Of a stretch of 64,000 bases of DNA, positions 10,106 through 18,484 are shown in pieces. A program made the position numbers and the translations under genes. The DNA comes from Winogradskyella sp. (GTDB lineage: Bacteria; Bacteroidota; Bacteroidia; Flavobacteriales; Flavobacteriaceae), in NCBI RefSeq assembly GCF_003712105.1, contig NZ_RHLG01000002.1, positions 664,294-728,293 on the forward strand. The letters are read 5' to 3'. The first letter of the stretch is position 1; each line of letters begins with the position of its first letter. The notes beneath the pieces are model-generated. The model was not told the DNA's origin and ran no database searches. It saw only the letters and a list, made by a program, of their open reading frames with translations.

Positions 10106-10438
10106 TTAAACGAAATGCGGAGGACCGCGAAGTGAAAATTGAAGTTTTTGATAATCGCTTATGAAGTTGTATTGCGAATTTATCTCATCAGATATATTAT
10201 CTAACGTTAAGACTTCAACTTTTTTGAATTTATCAACATATTGAGTGTTGAGTTTAAATTTATAAAACTCACAATCTATATCAATCTCGTGAAGGTGCGA
10301 AGAAGATTCGCCATAACATACTTCATGCTCATGGTCTTGAAACCCATGAGAGAACTTTACCAATGTTGGAGTAATAATAGCAAATACTAATATTACAGAA
10401 AGTAATTTAAGTATGATATGTAACTTTTTCTCTTTCAA
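10106..10438 (-). CDS. His/Cys-rich exported peptide of receptor operon
   Basis: A 110-aa protein with one N-terminal hydrophobic segment (residues 8-27) and then a metal-ligand-rich region: HGFQDHEHEVC around 31-41, and HLHEIDIDC around 48-56. The start codon is TTG in a TTGA overlap with the stop of the upstream gene, implying translational coupling; there is no in-frame ATG near the N-terminus. Comparable small His/Cys proteins occur beside TonB receptors in Flavobacteriaceae. I infer a metal-binding or metal-sensing accessory role in the periplasm; no experimental function is known to me. Confidence 0.7.
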   Translation of the reverse strand: MKEKKLHIILKLLSVILVFAIITPTLVKFSHGFQDHEHEVCYGESSSHLHEIDIDCEFYKFKLNTQYVDKFKKVEVLTLDNISDEINSQYNFISDYQKLQFSLRGPPHFV

Positions 10439-10929
10439 TCTATAAAGCGACTAAGACCAAATCTGCGCAACATTTTTTTTTCGAATTCCCAGAAAAATTT
10501 GTGTTGTCCAAAAATCCAGCCGAAAAATACCAATAATATTTGATAAAAAACGAGCCCAATGATAATAAATAAAAACCAATAAACTGCAGGATTTAGATTT
10601 TCTTTAGTAATACCTAGTAATTTTATTATTGGCCGACCAACATACATCGAAGAGCTTCCTGTAATTGCAAAAACGATAAATACTCGTATCATTTCCCATT
10701 TGGCCTCTAAAATCCACTTGGTCTCTAATTTTTTAAATAAGAAAAGAACAAATTGTAATAGCCCAAAACATATTGCAATTGCTAGGATAATGGTGGCTAT
10801 TACACCAAATTTGCTCGCCATTGCATTTGCAATCTTATATGATGTATATCCTAAAGCTAATAATCCAAGTATGGGAAATATTAACTGCCAGTTTTGGCTA
10901 ATTTCCCAGCGTTGTTTAAATTTTTCCAT
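10435..10929 (-). CDS. Conserved membrane protein, DUF6787-like
   Basis: A 164-aa protein with four predicted membrane segments (about residues 15-33, 40-63, 82-100 and 117-142) and a basic, aromatic C-terminus (HKFFWEFEKKMLRRFGL). The loop GSSSMYVGRPIIKLLGI is a conserved feature I associate with the DUF6787 family, sometimes misnamed as prolipoprotein diacylglyceryl transferase. No catalytic motif is apparent. It overlaps the His/Cys-rich gene by 4 bp and follows the DUF6146-like gene by 29 bp. Confidence 0.7.
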   Translation of the reverse strand: MEKFKQRWEISQNWQLIFPILGLLALGYTSYKIANAMASKFGVIATIILAIAICFGLLQFVLFLFKKLETKWILEAKWEMIRVFIVFAITGSSSMYVGRPIIKLLGITKENLNPAVYWFLFIIIGLVFYQILLVFFGWIFGQHKFFWEFEKKMLRRFGLSRFID

Positions 10930-10958
10930 AGCGTTTTAAAAAACGCTACAAATTTACA

Positions 10959-11396
10959 TTAAATTCTGACGACAAATGGTCCTAATTTTTGATTATAAGT
11001 TAATTGAAAATAAATAAAGTAGTTATATAACTTATAGTTGATTTCGTAGCCATAATCTTCATGCCTGTTGTAATCAATTGTAAGTTGATATAAGTTTGGA
11101 TCAAAACGTAATGGCTGATTAACTCTCATGTTCCAGTTAGTTACATAAATTTGATTACGAGTTTCTAGGAAGTCTTGCGAATAATAGTGACGTGGTCTAG
11201 CCGTGCTTTGTAGCCATCCGTTGAACCCAGGCTCAATAATAATGATTTCGTAGGCGTTTTCATCACTATCAATAATTACGGTATCATTGTCTACCAAACT
11301 TTCTTCGCGTTCATCTGAAACAGGACTCGGAGCATCGATAGATTTGCAGCTCGATACCATTAAAATAATTACCAAAAATAGAGTAGTAGCTTTCAT
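10959..11396 (-). CDS. Lipoprotein, DUF6146-like
   Basis: A 145-aa lipoprotein: signal peptide and lipobox MVSSC (Cys17), an acidic linker to about residue 48, then a compact domain with YEIIIIEPGFNGWLQSTARPR, YYSQDFLETRN and the end NYFIYFQLTYNQKLGPF. This pattern matches what I remember of DUF6146, a Bacteroidota-specific family without known function. It is the first gene of the five-gene operon leading to the TonB receptor. Its link to the receptor is positional only, as the pair DUF6146-DUF6787 may occur independently. Confidence 0.75.
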   Translation of the reverse strand: MKATTLFLVIILMVSSCKSIDAPSPVSDEREESLVDNDTVIIDSDENAYEIIIIEPGFNGWLQSTARPRHYYSQDFLETRNQIYVTNWNMRVNQPLRFDPNLYQLTIDYNRHEDYGYEINYKLYNYFIYFQLTYNQKLGPFVVRI

Positions 11397-11511
11397 TGTA
11401 TAAAGATATTAAATATTGAATTGTTCATTAAAATTGTTTTACAAATTAAATTAGTGCAACTCGTCTTCACAACTGGCATTGAGTTAACTCGTAGTTTTGA
11501 TTAGTAAAGCG

Positions 11512-11541
11512 ACAAAAAAAGCAGCCAAAGTAGCTGCTTTC
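11512..11541 (-). terminator. Rho-independent terminator for DUF937 gene
   Basis: Stem AAAGCAGC / GCTGCTTT (11518-11525 and 11533-11540), loop of 7, followed on the minus strand by a T-run. It lies 24 bp after the DUF937 stop codon. Confidence 0.8.
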
Positions 11542-11564
11542 TAAATATATGTATGAGATGTAAA

Positions 11565-12212
11565 CTATCTTCCGAATAATCCACCTAGTAATCCGCCTAA
11601 TCCACCTTTTTTCTTAGATCCTCCTAATACCATACCCGCAACATCATCAATTACACTTCCATCTCCGTCTGAGTCTAATACTTGCTCTAAAAAGGTTTGT
11701 TCTTTAGTTACTGCACCGCTTTGACTAGCTCCGCCTAACAATCCACCTAATAATCCACCAAGATCACTTTGAGAACTTACATTAGTTTGGCGTGCTTGTT
11801 TACCCAAAATCCCCATTAATATTGGTGCAGCAATTTTTAGTATATTACCCACTGAACCGGCATCTATACCAGCTTTTTGACCAATGACTTGCTCAACACC
11901 ACCTTGTCTATTTCCTAAAACATGACCAAGAATTTTTCCACCATCAATTTTTACATCATCATTAACGCCACCATTAAACAAATCTCCTAAATTGTCTAAG
12001 ATACTACCATCATGCTTACCATTTAAAGCACCTATTAATCCTTGTGCTCCCTGAGGAGTAGAAGCATTGCGCTCCATGGCTTTCATTAATACTGGTAAAG
12101 CCATTGTTAATACACTACTCGTTTTATTTTGGTCTGTCCCTGTAGAACCAGATACACCACTTATAATGGTTTTACCTAAATCACTGTTTAATAAGTCGAA
12201 AATTCCTGCCAT
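11565..12212 (-). CDS. DUF937 domain protein
   Basis: A 215-aa protein with no signal peptide. The N-terminal part (MAGIFDLLNSDLGKTIISGVSG) and two helical repeats ending in glycine-rich turns match DUF937. The C-terminus is strongly low-complexity (GGLLGGLLGG and GGLGGLLGGLFGR), with a possible calcium-like DSDGDGSVIDD loop near residue 180. DUF937 proteins resemble YidB; function is poorly known. It has its own terminator and is separated from serA by another terminator, so it is a single-gene transcript. Confidence 0.85.
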   Translation of the reverse strand: MAGIFDLLNSDLGKTIISGVSGSTGTDQNKTSSVLTMALPVLMKAMERNASTPQGAQGLIGALNGKHDGSILDNLGDLFNGGVNDDVKIDGGKILGHVLGNRQGGVEQVIGQKAGIDAGSVGNILKIAAPILMGILGKQARQTNVSSQSDLGGLLGGLLGGASQSGAVTKEQTFLEQVLDSDGDGSVIDDVAGMVLGGSKKKGGLGGLLGGLFGR

Positions 12213-12253
12213 TGTTTGTTTAAATTAAGGTTATAAATTTCTAATTGAAAGGT

Positions 12254-12284
12254 ACAAAAAAAGTCCTAACATATATTAGGACTC
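12254..12284 (-). terminator. Rho-independent terminator after serA
   Basis: Perfect stem AGTCCTAA / TTAGGACT (12262-12269 and 12276-12283) with a 6-nt loop, followed on the minus strand by a T-run. It separates serC-serA from the DUF937 gene. Confidence 0.85.
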
Positions 12285-12311
12285 TATTGTTCTAAAAAAG
12301 TCACAAAAAAC

Positions 12312-13265
12312 TTAATTTTTTAAAATATCAATTATTTGTGTTGCCAATTCTACACCAATTCTATCTTGTGCTTCACTAGTGGCTGCGCCTGTATGTGGTG
12401 TTAATGACAATGCAGGATTCATAAGTAATTGAATTTCTGGCTGCGGCTCTTTTTCAAACACATCCAACGCCGCTCTTGCAACTTTACCGCTTTCAATTGC
12501 TTTTACAAGTGCAACCTCGTTAATCACGCCACCACGAGCTGCATTTGCAATGATTACGCCGTCTTTCATTTGATTTAATTCAGCGTCATCAATAATATAA
12601 TCTTTCTGGGCAGGAACATGCAATGTTAAAAAATCTGCCTGTTTTAAAACGTCTTCCTTTGAAATCGTAGTGATATCGAAACTTAATTTTTGACCATCAA
12701 AAAAGTCCAACTCCAGCGTAGTATTTTCTATAAATGGATCAAAAGCAACAACCTTCATCCCAGCACCAATAGCAACCTTTGCTGTTGCTTGGCCGATTCG
12801 TCCAAAACCAATAACTCCAAGCGTTTTACCTTTTAGCTCTGTGCCTTTAGCATACGCTTTCTTAAGTTTTTTGAAATTGCTATCGCCTTCAAGTGGCATA
12901 TCTCTGTTTGAGTTATGTAGAAATCTTGCTAAACCATAAAAATGACCAAATACTAGTTCTGCTACAGAATGCGAAGATGCGGCAGGTGTATTTATAACGT
13001 GTAGTCCTTTTTCTCTTGCATATTCAACATCAATGTTATCCATACCAACACCACCGCGTCCAATTATTTTCAAACCTGGGCAGTTATCTATAATATCTTT
13101 TCTAACCTTTGTAGCACTTCGTACTAAAAGTACACTAATATCTTTGTCGTTTATGTAATTCTGGAGTTGTTCTTGTGCGACAGTAGTTGTAGATACCTCA
13201 AAACCTGCCGCTTCTAGCGCATCAATACCACTTTGAGAAACACCATCGTTTGCTAAAACTTTCAT
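12312..13265 (-). CDS. serA: D-3-phosphoglycerate dehydrogenase, short form
   Basis: Oxidises 3-phosphoglycerate to 3-phosphohydroxypyruvate with NAD, the first step of phosphorylated serine synthesis. The 317-aa protein has the D-2-hydroxyacid dehydrogenase layout: GRGGVGMDNID at 69-79, NAD-binding GxGxxG at 153-158 (GFGRIG), the catalytic Arg in NAARGG, and the catalytic His in TPHTGAATSEAQ near residue 294. It lacks the C-terminal ACT/regulatory domain of longer SerA proteins, so serine feedback through ACT is not expected. The call rests on its position 24 bp downstream of serC; another 2-hydroxyacid specificity is possible but less likely. Confidence 0.9.
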   Translation of the reverse strand: MKVLANDGVSQSGIDALEAAGFEVSTTTVAQEQLQNYINDKDISVLLVRSATKVRKDIIDNCPGLKIIGRGGVGMDNIDVEYAREKGLHVINTPAASSHSVAELVFGHFYGLARFLHNSNRDMPLEGDSNFKKLKKAYAKGTELKGKTLGVIGFGRIGQATAKVAIGAGMKVVAFDPFIENTTLELDFFDGQKLSFDITTISKEDVLKQADFLTLHVPAQKDYIIDDAELNQMKDGVIIANAARGGVINEVALVKAIESGKVARAALDVFEKEPQPEIQLLMNPALSLTPHTGAATSEAQDRIGVELATQIIDILKN

Positions 13266-13289
13266 ATATATTTTATTCTATTTTTTTTG

Positions 13290-14354
13290 TTACGCTTTAC
13301 TTTCTAATTCACTCATCACCTCAACTAATACCTTAACACTATCTAATGACAAGGCATTATACATTGAAGCTCTATAACCACCAACACTTCTATGTCCATT
13401 AAGACCATTAATTCCTGCCTCTTTCCACATGGCATCAAAAGTTTCCTTTAGATTTTCATTTTCTAATGTAAAAGTAGCGTTCATGAAAGAACGGTCTTCC
13501 TTAACTGAATATCCTTTGAAAAGTGGATTTAAATCAATTTCAGAATAGATTAAACGCGCTTTTTTCTCATTCTCTTCTTCAATGGCTTTAATTCCACCTA
13601 AATCTTTTAACCATTGCATCGTAAGCATAGATACATATACTGCAAAAACTGGTGGTGTATTAAACATACTGCCTTTACCTATATGAACTTTATAATCCAT
13701 CATTGATGGAATTTTTCGCGATACCTTACCAAGAATATCTTCTTTAACCACAACTAGTGTTGTTCCAGCCGGTCCCATGTTTTTTTGAGCCCCAGCGTAG
13801 ATTAAATCAAACTGGGTAAAATCTAAAGTTCTAGAGAAGATATCGCTACTCATATCACATACCATTGGTATTGGTGATTTTGGGAAATTCTTTATCTGAG
13901 TTCCAAAGATTGTATTGTTGGATGTACAATGGAAGTAATCGTAATCTTCAGGGATTTCGTATCCTTTAGGAATATAGTTAAAACCACCACTTTCTGATGA
14001 AGCTACCTCGTAAATGTCATCATAGATTCTAGCTTCCTTTATTGATTTAGAACTCCATGTACCAGTATTAAGATATCCAGCACGTTTCTCTAACATATTA
14101 AGCGCAACCATTAAAAACTGAGTACTTGCGCCACCTTGAAGAAATAAAGCCTTATAACCTTTACCTTCTAAACCTAGCAGTTCTAAAGCCAAAGAGCGCG
14201 CTTTTTCCATCACGTCAACAAATGGTTTACTACGATGTGATATTTCGATTAGAGATAAACCATTATCAAAATCTAAAAGTGCTTCTGATGCTTTTTGCAT
14301 TACTGATTTTGGCAGCACACATGGTCCTGCACTAAAGTTGTGTTTTTTAATCAT
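13290..14354 (-). CDS. serC: Phosphoserine aminotransferase
   Basis: PLP-dependent class V aminotransferase converting 3-phosphohydroxypyruvate and glutamate to phosphoserine; it can also act in pyridoxal phosphate synthesis. The 354-aa protein opens with HNFSAGPCVLP, has the PLP Schiff-base lysine K191 in YAGAQKNMGPAG, and ends with the family stretch GHRSVGGYRASMYNA. Length is normal. It is the first gene of serC-serA; the start ATG at 14354 precedes the conserved N-terminus by three residues. Confidence 0.95.
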   Translation of the reverse strand: MIKKHNFSAGPCVLPKSVMQKASEALLDFDNGLSLIEISHRSKPFVDVMEKARSLALELLGLEGKGYKALFLQGGASTQFLMVALNMLEKRAGYLNTGTWSSKSIKEARIYDDIYEVASSESGGFNYIPKGYEIPEDYDYFHCTSNNTIFGTQIKNFPKSPIPMVCDMSSDIFSRTLDFTQFDLIYAGAQKNMGPAGTTLVVVKEDILGKVSRKIPSMMDYKVHIGKGSMFNTPPVFAVYVSMLTMQWLKDLGGIKAIEEENEKKARLIYSEIDLNPLFKGYSVKEDRSFMNATFTLENENLKETFDAMWKEAGINGLNGHRSVGGYRASMYNALSLDSVKVLVEVMSELESKA

Positions 14355-14428
14355 GGTGTATTAATTTAACCTCTGCAAAGGTGACGATTATAAAAGAAAT
14401 TACCATTAAGAAATTGATAATTTTTAGG

Positions 14429-15475
14429 CTATAATTTCAACAAGAAATCAACAGTATCGACATTATCCGCATAATTCCATAATTGAGGGTTTTGAGATGC
14501 TCCAAATAAAATTTCATCAGCTAAAAAGCCATTAGCTACTACACATTGTATATTATCTTCTTGAGTTTTAAGAAGTGTTTGAAGTTCCTCAACACTATTG
14601 TAGTATTCATAGAAAAGCGTAGCAATGGGGGAACCAAAACTTTTATCTTCTTTTATCATTAGGAAACCATTCTCTAACATATCGAACTCACTCATTAAAT
14701 ACACCGCCTTGTTGTAATCGTAATTATTGGCATACTTTGTTTCGTTAATAATGTCTTTCCACTTAAAAATGGCCTTAAAAAATTCATCAAAGTTATAACC
14801 ATTAGGGACGTAAAGTTTTGAAACGTTTCTGCAACCCAAACCGTAGTATCTAAAAATATCATCGGATAGGGCTTCTAAGTCTTCTTGCGATTCATCACCA
14901 GTAAGTACAGCTATCGAGTTTCGATTCTTTCGTATTATAGCCGGTTTGTCTTTGAAGTAATATTCAAAATATCGTGCAGTATTATTACTACCTGTAGCAA
15001 TAACAGCATCAAAATCTGTAAGTTTTTCTTCAGTAAATTTTATTTTCCCTTTAAAGCCCGGCTCAACAAACTCCAAATATTTTGATAAAAAGGGAAGAAG
15101 GTGCTTGTCGTTAGAAGATTGTTTCACCAACACTTTATGACCAGATAATAGAACGCTTAAAAAATCATGAAAACCTACTAAGGGTATATTACCTGCCATA
15201 ATTATGGCTATGTTTTTAGTATCGATGTTTGTAAAACTGTAATTACTAGTCCAAATAGTTAAATTTTTTTCCGATAGATTATCTGCCCAAGATTGCAAGG
15301 CAAAGGCAAGATTCTTCTTTGTAAACCAACCATTAGATTCCTCAGCTAACTTCAACTGATGTTTAAATCCATCGATTAGACTTTTATCTATATCAGCTTC
15401 TTTTGGTGAAGGTGTAAACTGACTTAAAAAGTTGCCCAATTTTACAAAAGCGTTAACTCTTTGTTGTAATTCCAT
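14429..15475 (-). CDS. Acyl-CoA reductase, LuxC-like
   Basis: A 348-aa member of the LuxC/aldehyde-dehydrogenase-like acyl-CoA reductase family, predicted to reduce an acyl thioester to the aldehyde with NAD(P)H. Visible features are the N-terminal MELQQRVNAFVKLGNFLSQF, a nucleotide-binding region (IAIIMAGNIPLVGFHDFLSVLLSGHKVLVK) and the catalytic-cysteine region GLGCRNVSKLYVP. The frame is open to 15598, but the start at 15475 is preferred: the internal Met begins the family N-terminus, and a TAATTTTG -7 element at 15520-15527 puts the transcript start downstream of 15598. It is divergent from a ferredoxin gene, so electron transfer between the two is possible but unproven. Confidence 0.82.
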   Translation of the reverse strand: MELQQRVNAFVKLGNFLSQFTPSPKEADIDKSLIDGFKHQLKLAEESNGWFTKKNLAFALQSWADNLSEKNLTIWTSNYSFTNIDTKNIAIIMAGNIPLVGFHDFLSVLLSGHKVLVKQSSNDKHLLPFLSKYLEFVEPGFKGKIKFTEEKLTDFDAVIATGSNNTARYFEYYFKDKPAIIRKNRNSIAVLTGDESQEDLEALSDDIFRYYGLGCRNVSKLYVPNGYNFDEFFKAIFKWKDIINETKYANNYDYNKAVYLMSEFDMLENGFLMIKEDKSFGSPIATLFYEYYNSVEELQTLLKTQEDNIQCVVANGFLADEILFGASQNPQLWNYADNVDTVDFLLKL

Positions 15476-15481
15476 ACATGG

Positions 15482-15513
15482 TTTGGTAATAAATGGTTTT
15501 GGCTTTATTTTTG
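15482..15513 (+). promoter_or_regulatory. Ferredoxin promoter: TTTG and TATTTTTG, 20-bp spacer
   Basis: TTTG at 15482-15485 and TATTTTTG at 15506-15513 match the Bacteroidota -33/-7 consensus, with a spacer one base longer than the usual 19. The predicted start (near 15520) leaves a leader of about 117 nt before the ferredoxin ATG. Confidence 0.6.
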
Positions 15514-15519
15514 CATCTG

Positions 15520-15527
15520 CAAAATTA
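15520..15527 (-). promoter_or_regulatory. Acyl-CoA reductase promoter, -7 element TAATTTTG
   Basis: Minus-strand match to TAnnTTTG, 6 bp from and facing the ferredoxin -7 element. The predicted start near 15513 supports the ATG at 15475. No clear -33 box is seen. Confidence 0.55.
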
Positions 15528-15594
15528 CGGAAACGAAATGAGCAAGAAAAGGTTTGATTTTGATAAATGACTATGATTTGCGAATTAAATCTGA

Positions 15595-15990
<396 letters not shown>

Positions 15991-16013
15991 AAATCAAGCT
16001 ATATATTTCATCC

Positions 16014-16042
16014 AAACCCAAGTTATTGCTTGGGTTTTTTTA
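16014..16042 (+). terminator. Rho-independent terminator after ferredoxin
   Basis: Perfect stem AAACCCAAG / CTTGGGTTT (16014-16022 and 16029-16037), loop TTATTG, then T-run. It shares its CCCAAG/CTTGGG core with the terminator at 17092-17126. Confidence 0.88.
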
Positions 16043-16125
16043 TGTCTAATTTGTAAGTAATTAGCTAATAAAAAATAATCCTTAAATTAGTGATGATAAA
16101 TTTTTGAAAATCAAATCACTAGCTT

Positions 16126-17073
16126 ATGAAAAGGTTTTTCAAAATTATACTTTGCTTCTTTTGTATCATGGCATTTAATTGCGATGATGATGACGATACC
16201 ATTTCTCTTGGCCTTCTTGCTCAACATCGTGGCATTTATATTAATGATTTTTATACTGCCGGAATTTTAGGAAATTCAGTTTTAGAAGACAATTTAATAG
16301 ATTGGATAGATGTCAATGATTTTACCGATGTTTATCTATATAATATAGGTGCTGCACTCGGAGATGGTTTGGATAATGATCTGCGGATTTTTGTAGATAA
16401 GGCGCACGATGCAATGCCTTATCTTAGAGTTTCTTTTATTTCTGCTGGATTTGGAGATTCCTTTACTGAAATTGAACATTACCATGATGGACGAAGAGAT
16501 AGTAGACCAGACGGCATACTTAGTGAAATAGAATTCTGGAATTCAGGCATGGACTACGCATCAAATTATGCGCCATGGATTGATAAAGTCAATGACTTAA
16601 AATTTACACCACCACCTGGAGAAACTGTACCTCTAAATCCTGGAGTTACTCGTCAGTTTTATATTGGTAAAATAAAAGACCCAGGATTGCCACCAAGTCT
16701 TACTATTGCTAAAGAGTTAGTAACGCATCATGATGAAATATTTTTGACGAATTATCATACAGATGCCTGGGAACTATCTAGTTCTACAGCAGAGAATTCA
16801 ATAGTTAACAAACTTAATTTATTGTCTCAAGCAGGTATGGAGTTGAATAAAGAAGTGAATATTGTTATTCTCTTCAATGTAAATCAAACATCGGCTTCTC
16901 CAGAAATTTGGGATTATTTCTCTACAACAGGAATGAATAATGAGTTTGAAGATGCTTACGTTGAATGGTTTAATGACTACGATGCGAGTACAGATATTAC
17001 GAATAAAGCCTACCTGAATATAAAAGGCTTTGGTATTTACAGATATACTGATGCTATTTTAGCGAGACCTTGA
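16126..17073 (+). CDS. Hypothetical lipoprotein with acidic surface-export signal
   Basis: A 315-aa predicted lipoprotein: basic start, hydrophobic core and lipobox MAFNC (Cys19), immediately followed by DDDDD. That run resembles the lipoprotein export signal that sends Bacteroidota lipoproteins to the cell surface. The rest contains repeated blocks of hydrophobic-strand-plus-helix character (TDVYLYNIG, YLRVSFISAGFG, EIFLTNYHTDAW, VNIVILFNVN, LNIKGFGIYRYTD) compatible with a barrel-like alpha/beta fold, perhaps a glycosidase-like TIM barrel, but I recognise no catalytic signature. It is a single-gene unit between two look-alike terminators. Function unknown. Confidence 0.7.
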   Translation: MKRFFKIILCFFCIMAFNCDDDDDTISLGLLAQHRGIYINDFYTAGILGNSVLEDNLIDWIDVNDFTDVYLYNIGAALGDGLDNDLRIFVDKAHDAMPYLRVSFISAGFGDSFTEIEHYHDGRRDSRPDGILSEIEFWNSGMDYASNYAPWIDKVNDLKFTPPPGETVPLNPGVTRQFYIGKIKDPGLPPSLTIAKELVTHHDEIFLTNYHTDAWELSSSTAENSIVNKLNLLSQAGMELNKEVNIVILFNVNQTSASPEIWDYFSTTGMNNEFEDAYVEWFNDYDASTDITNKAYLNIKGFGIYRYTDAILARP

Positions 17074-17091
17074 GAGAATCTTAATTAAAAC

Positions 17092-17126
17092 AAACAACCC
17101 AAGCATTTCTGCTTGGGTTGTTTTTA
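17092..17126. terminator. Strong bidirectional terminator (14-bp perfect stem)
   Basis: AAACAACCCAAGCA (17092-17105) and its exact complement (17110-17123) flank a 4-nt loop. A- and T-rich flanks allow termination of both the lipoprotein gene (plus) and the VWA gene (minus). Confidence 0.9.
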
Positions 17127-17132
17127 TGGTTT

Positions 17133-18299
17133 TTAAAGTGCTTTCTTGTTTGCCTGCTTTTTCATGACTTTCAAAACCTCTTTGCTAAATGATAATCTAC
17201 CGTTTTCATCAGCTGTTTTTTGTTGAATATACGCTCGTTTTTTCTTGAGCAATTCCTTTAACTTGGCATTGTCTACTTTACGTTTTTGTGACAGGTTCTT
17301 CACAATGGCTTCTTTTTCCTCTAGAGTTTTACCTTTTAAATTATCAGGAAGCTTATCATCTTCAATATCTTCTATTTTAAAATCACCTTTATCGTAATCA
17401 CTTACTATTTCTTGATAACCATAGAGTACTTTTTGCCCAGCTTTACTCTGTTTGTATTCAGCACGCGCGCTATTAGCTGTTGCTGAACCACTTTCATAGA
17501 CAGCCATCGACTTAGCTTTTTTACTGTAATTAAGGGTTCTTTCGCTTTGAGTCCCATAATACATACGAGTATCGTCAATATTTCGCGACAAGCGATTTAT
17601 GTCGTCGTCATAAGGCGTGGCAATGGCATAGTCTTGAGCATCTTGGTCTAGCATTAAAAATTCGCCATTAGTACACGATGCCATATTTTTAAAGTGTGGA
17701 ATTGCCTCACGACAGGCATTGCCTAATTTAATCGTATTGATAGTAATTCCTTTTTCTGCAGCTAGCCTACAGCTTTTAGTATATTTTACATCATCTTGAT
17801 AGTCCATATGTGGTGGACAGTCGCCAACAACAAAGATGGTTCTATAGGTTTTTTTATCTGTTGACCATTGCATTTGAGTTATGGCTTCATGCAGTCCTTG
17901 ATTAACACTTTCTGGTGAATCGCCACCACCAGCGGCGTTAATTTCTAAAAGTTCTGTATAAGCCTCATCAAGATCTGTAGTCATGGCAATTTGTTTTGTG
18001 ACAAAATCATCGCCACGATCTCGATAAAATACCATACCCATTTTTAGGGTGTCGATATCACCGTCTTGTGCCAATTCACTAACGATATCCCAAATTTTTT
18101 CTTTGGCTGTACCAATTAAACCACTCATGCTACCTGTAGCATCAAGGCAAAATACTATTTCTGCATTTTTTGTTGGATGAAGTGCCTTGGTTTCTAAAAC
18201 GATAGCAACATTATCTGTGTCTATGTCTTTTGTACTTAAATTTTTCTTGCAATTAAGGAATATGATTCCCAGGATAAGAATCGAAATCTTTGTTTTCAT
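17133..18299 (-). CDS. von Willebrand factor A domain lipoprotein
   Basis: A 388-aa lipoprotein (lipobox IFLNC, Cys17). A VWA domain spans about residues 46-240 with a MIDAS-type D53-A-T55-G-S57-M and further metal-site segments (YRDRGDDFV; GGGDSPES; GDCPPHMDYQDD). The C-terminal 120 residues are Lys-rich and helical, probably a coiled-coil. VWA lipoproteins mediate metal-dependent protein contacts in the periplasm or at the surface; the partner is unknown. It ends at the bidirectional terminator. Start ATG precedes a normal signal peptide. Confidence 0.85.
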   Translation of the reverse strand: MKTKISILILGIIFLNCKKNLSTKDIDTDNVAIVLETKALHPTKNAEIVFCLDATGSMSGLIGTAKEKIWDIVSELAQDGDIDTLKMGMVFYRDRGDDFVTKQIAMTTDLDEAYTELLEINAAGGGDSPESVNQGLHEAITQMQWSTDKKTYRTIFVVGDCPPHMDYQDDVKYTKSCRLAAEKGITINTIKLGNACREAIPHFKNMASCTNGEFLMLDQDAQDYAIATPYDDDINRLSRNIDDTRMYYGTQSERTLNYSKKAKSMAVYESGSATANSARAEYKQSKAGQKVLYGYQEIVSDYDKGDFKIEDIEDDKLPDNLKGKTLEEKEAIVKNLSQKRKVDNAKLKELLKKKRAYIQQKTADENGRLSFSKEVLKVMKKQANKKAL

Positions 18300-18454
18300 A
18301 TTTTTTGATTTGATGAATTTTGAGCTAATCTAAAATTGAGTCCACTAAATAAAAATCAATATTGAGTAAACAAAGAATCCTAATGAGTAAACTATGGTAA
18401 TGAATGAGTGACTTTTTGCATTTATAATTTCAATATTTATTTATTCTAATTAAC

Positions 18455-18462
18455 TACATTTG
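18455..18462 (+). promoter_or_regulatory. Putative ychF promoter, -7 element TACATTTG
   Basis: Exact match to TAnnTTTG, 22 bp before the ychF start; no convincing -33 element at the normal distance. Confidence 0.5.
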
Positions 18463-18484
18463 CAATCGCTAAAAATTAAGTGAT

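Noticed and set aside
16188..16200. GATGATGATGACGAT run in the lipoprotein gene as a contingency repeat
   Set aside because: It encodes the acidic export signal after the lipobox and is interrupted by GAC; too short for slippage.
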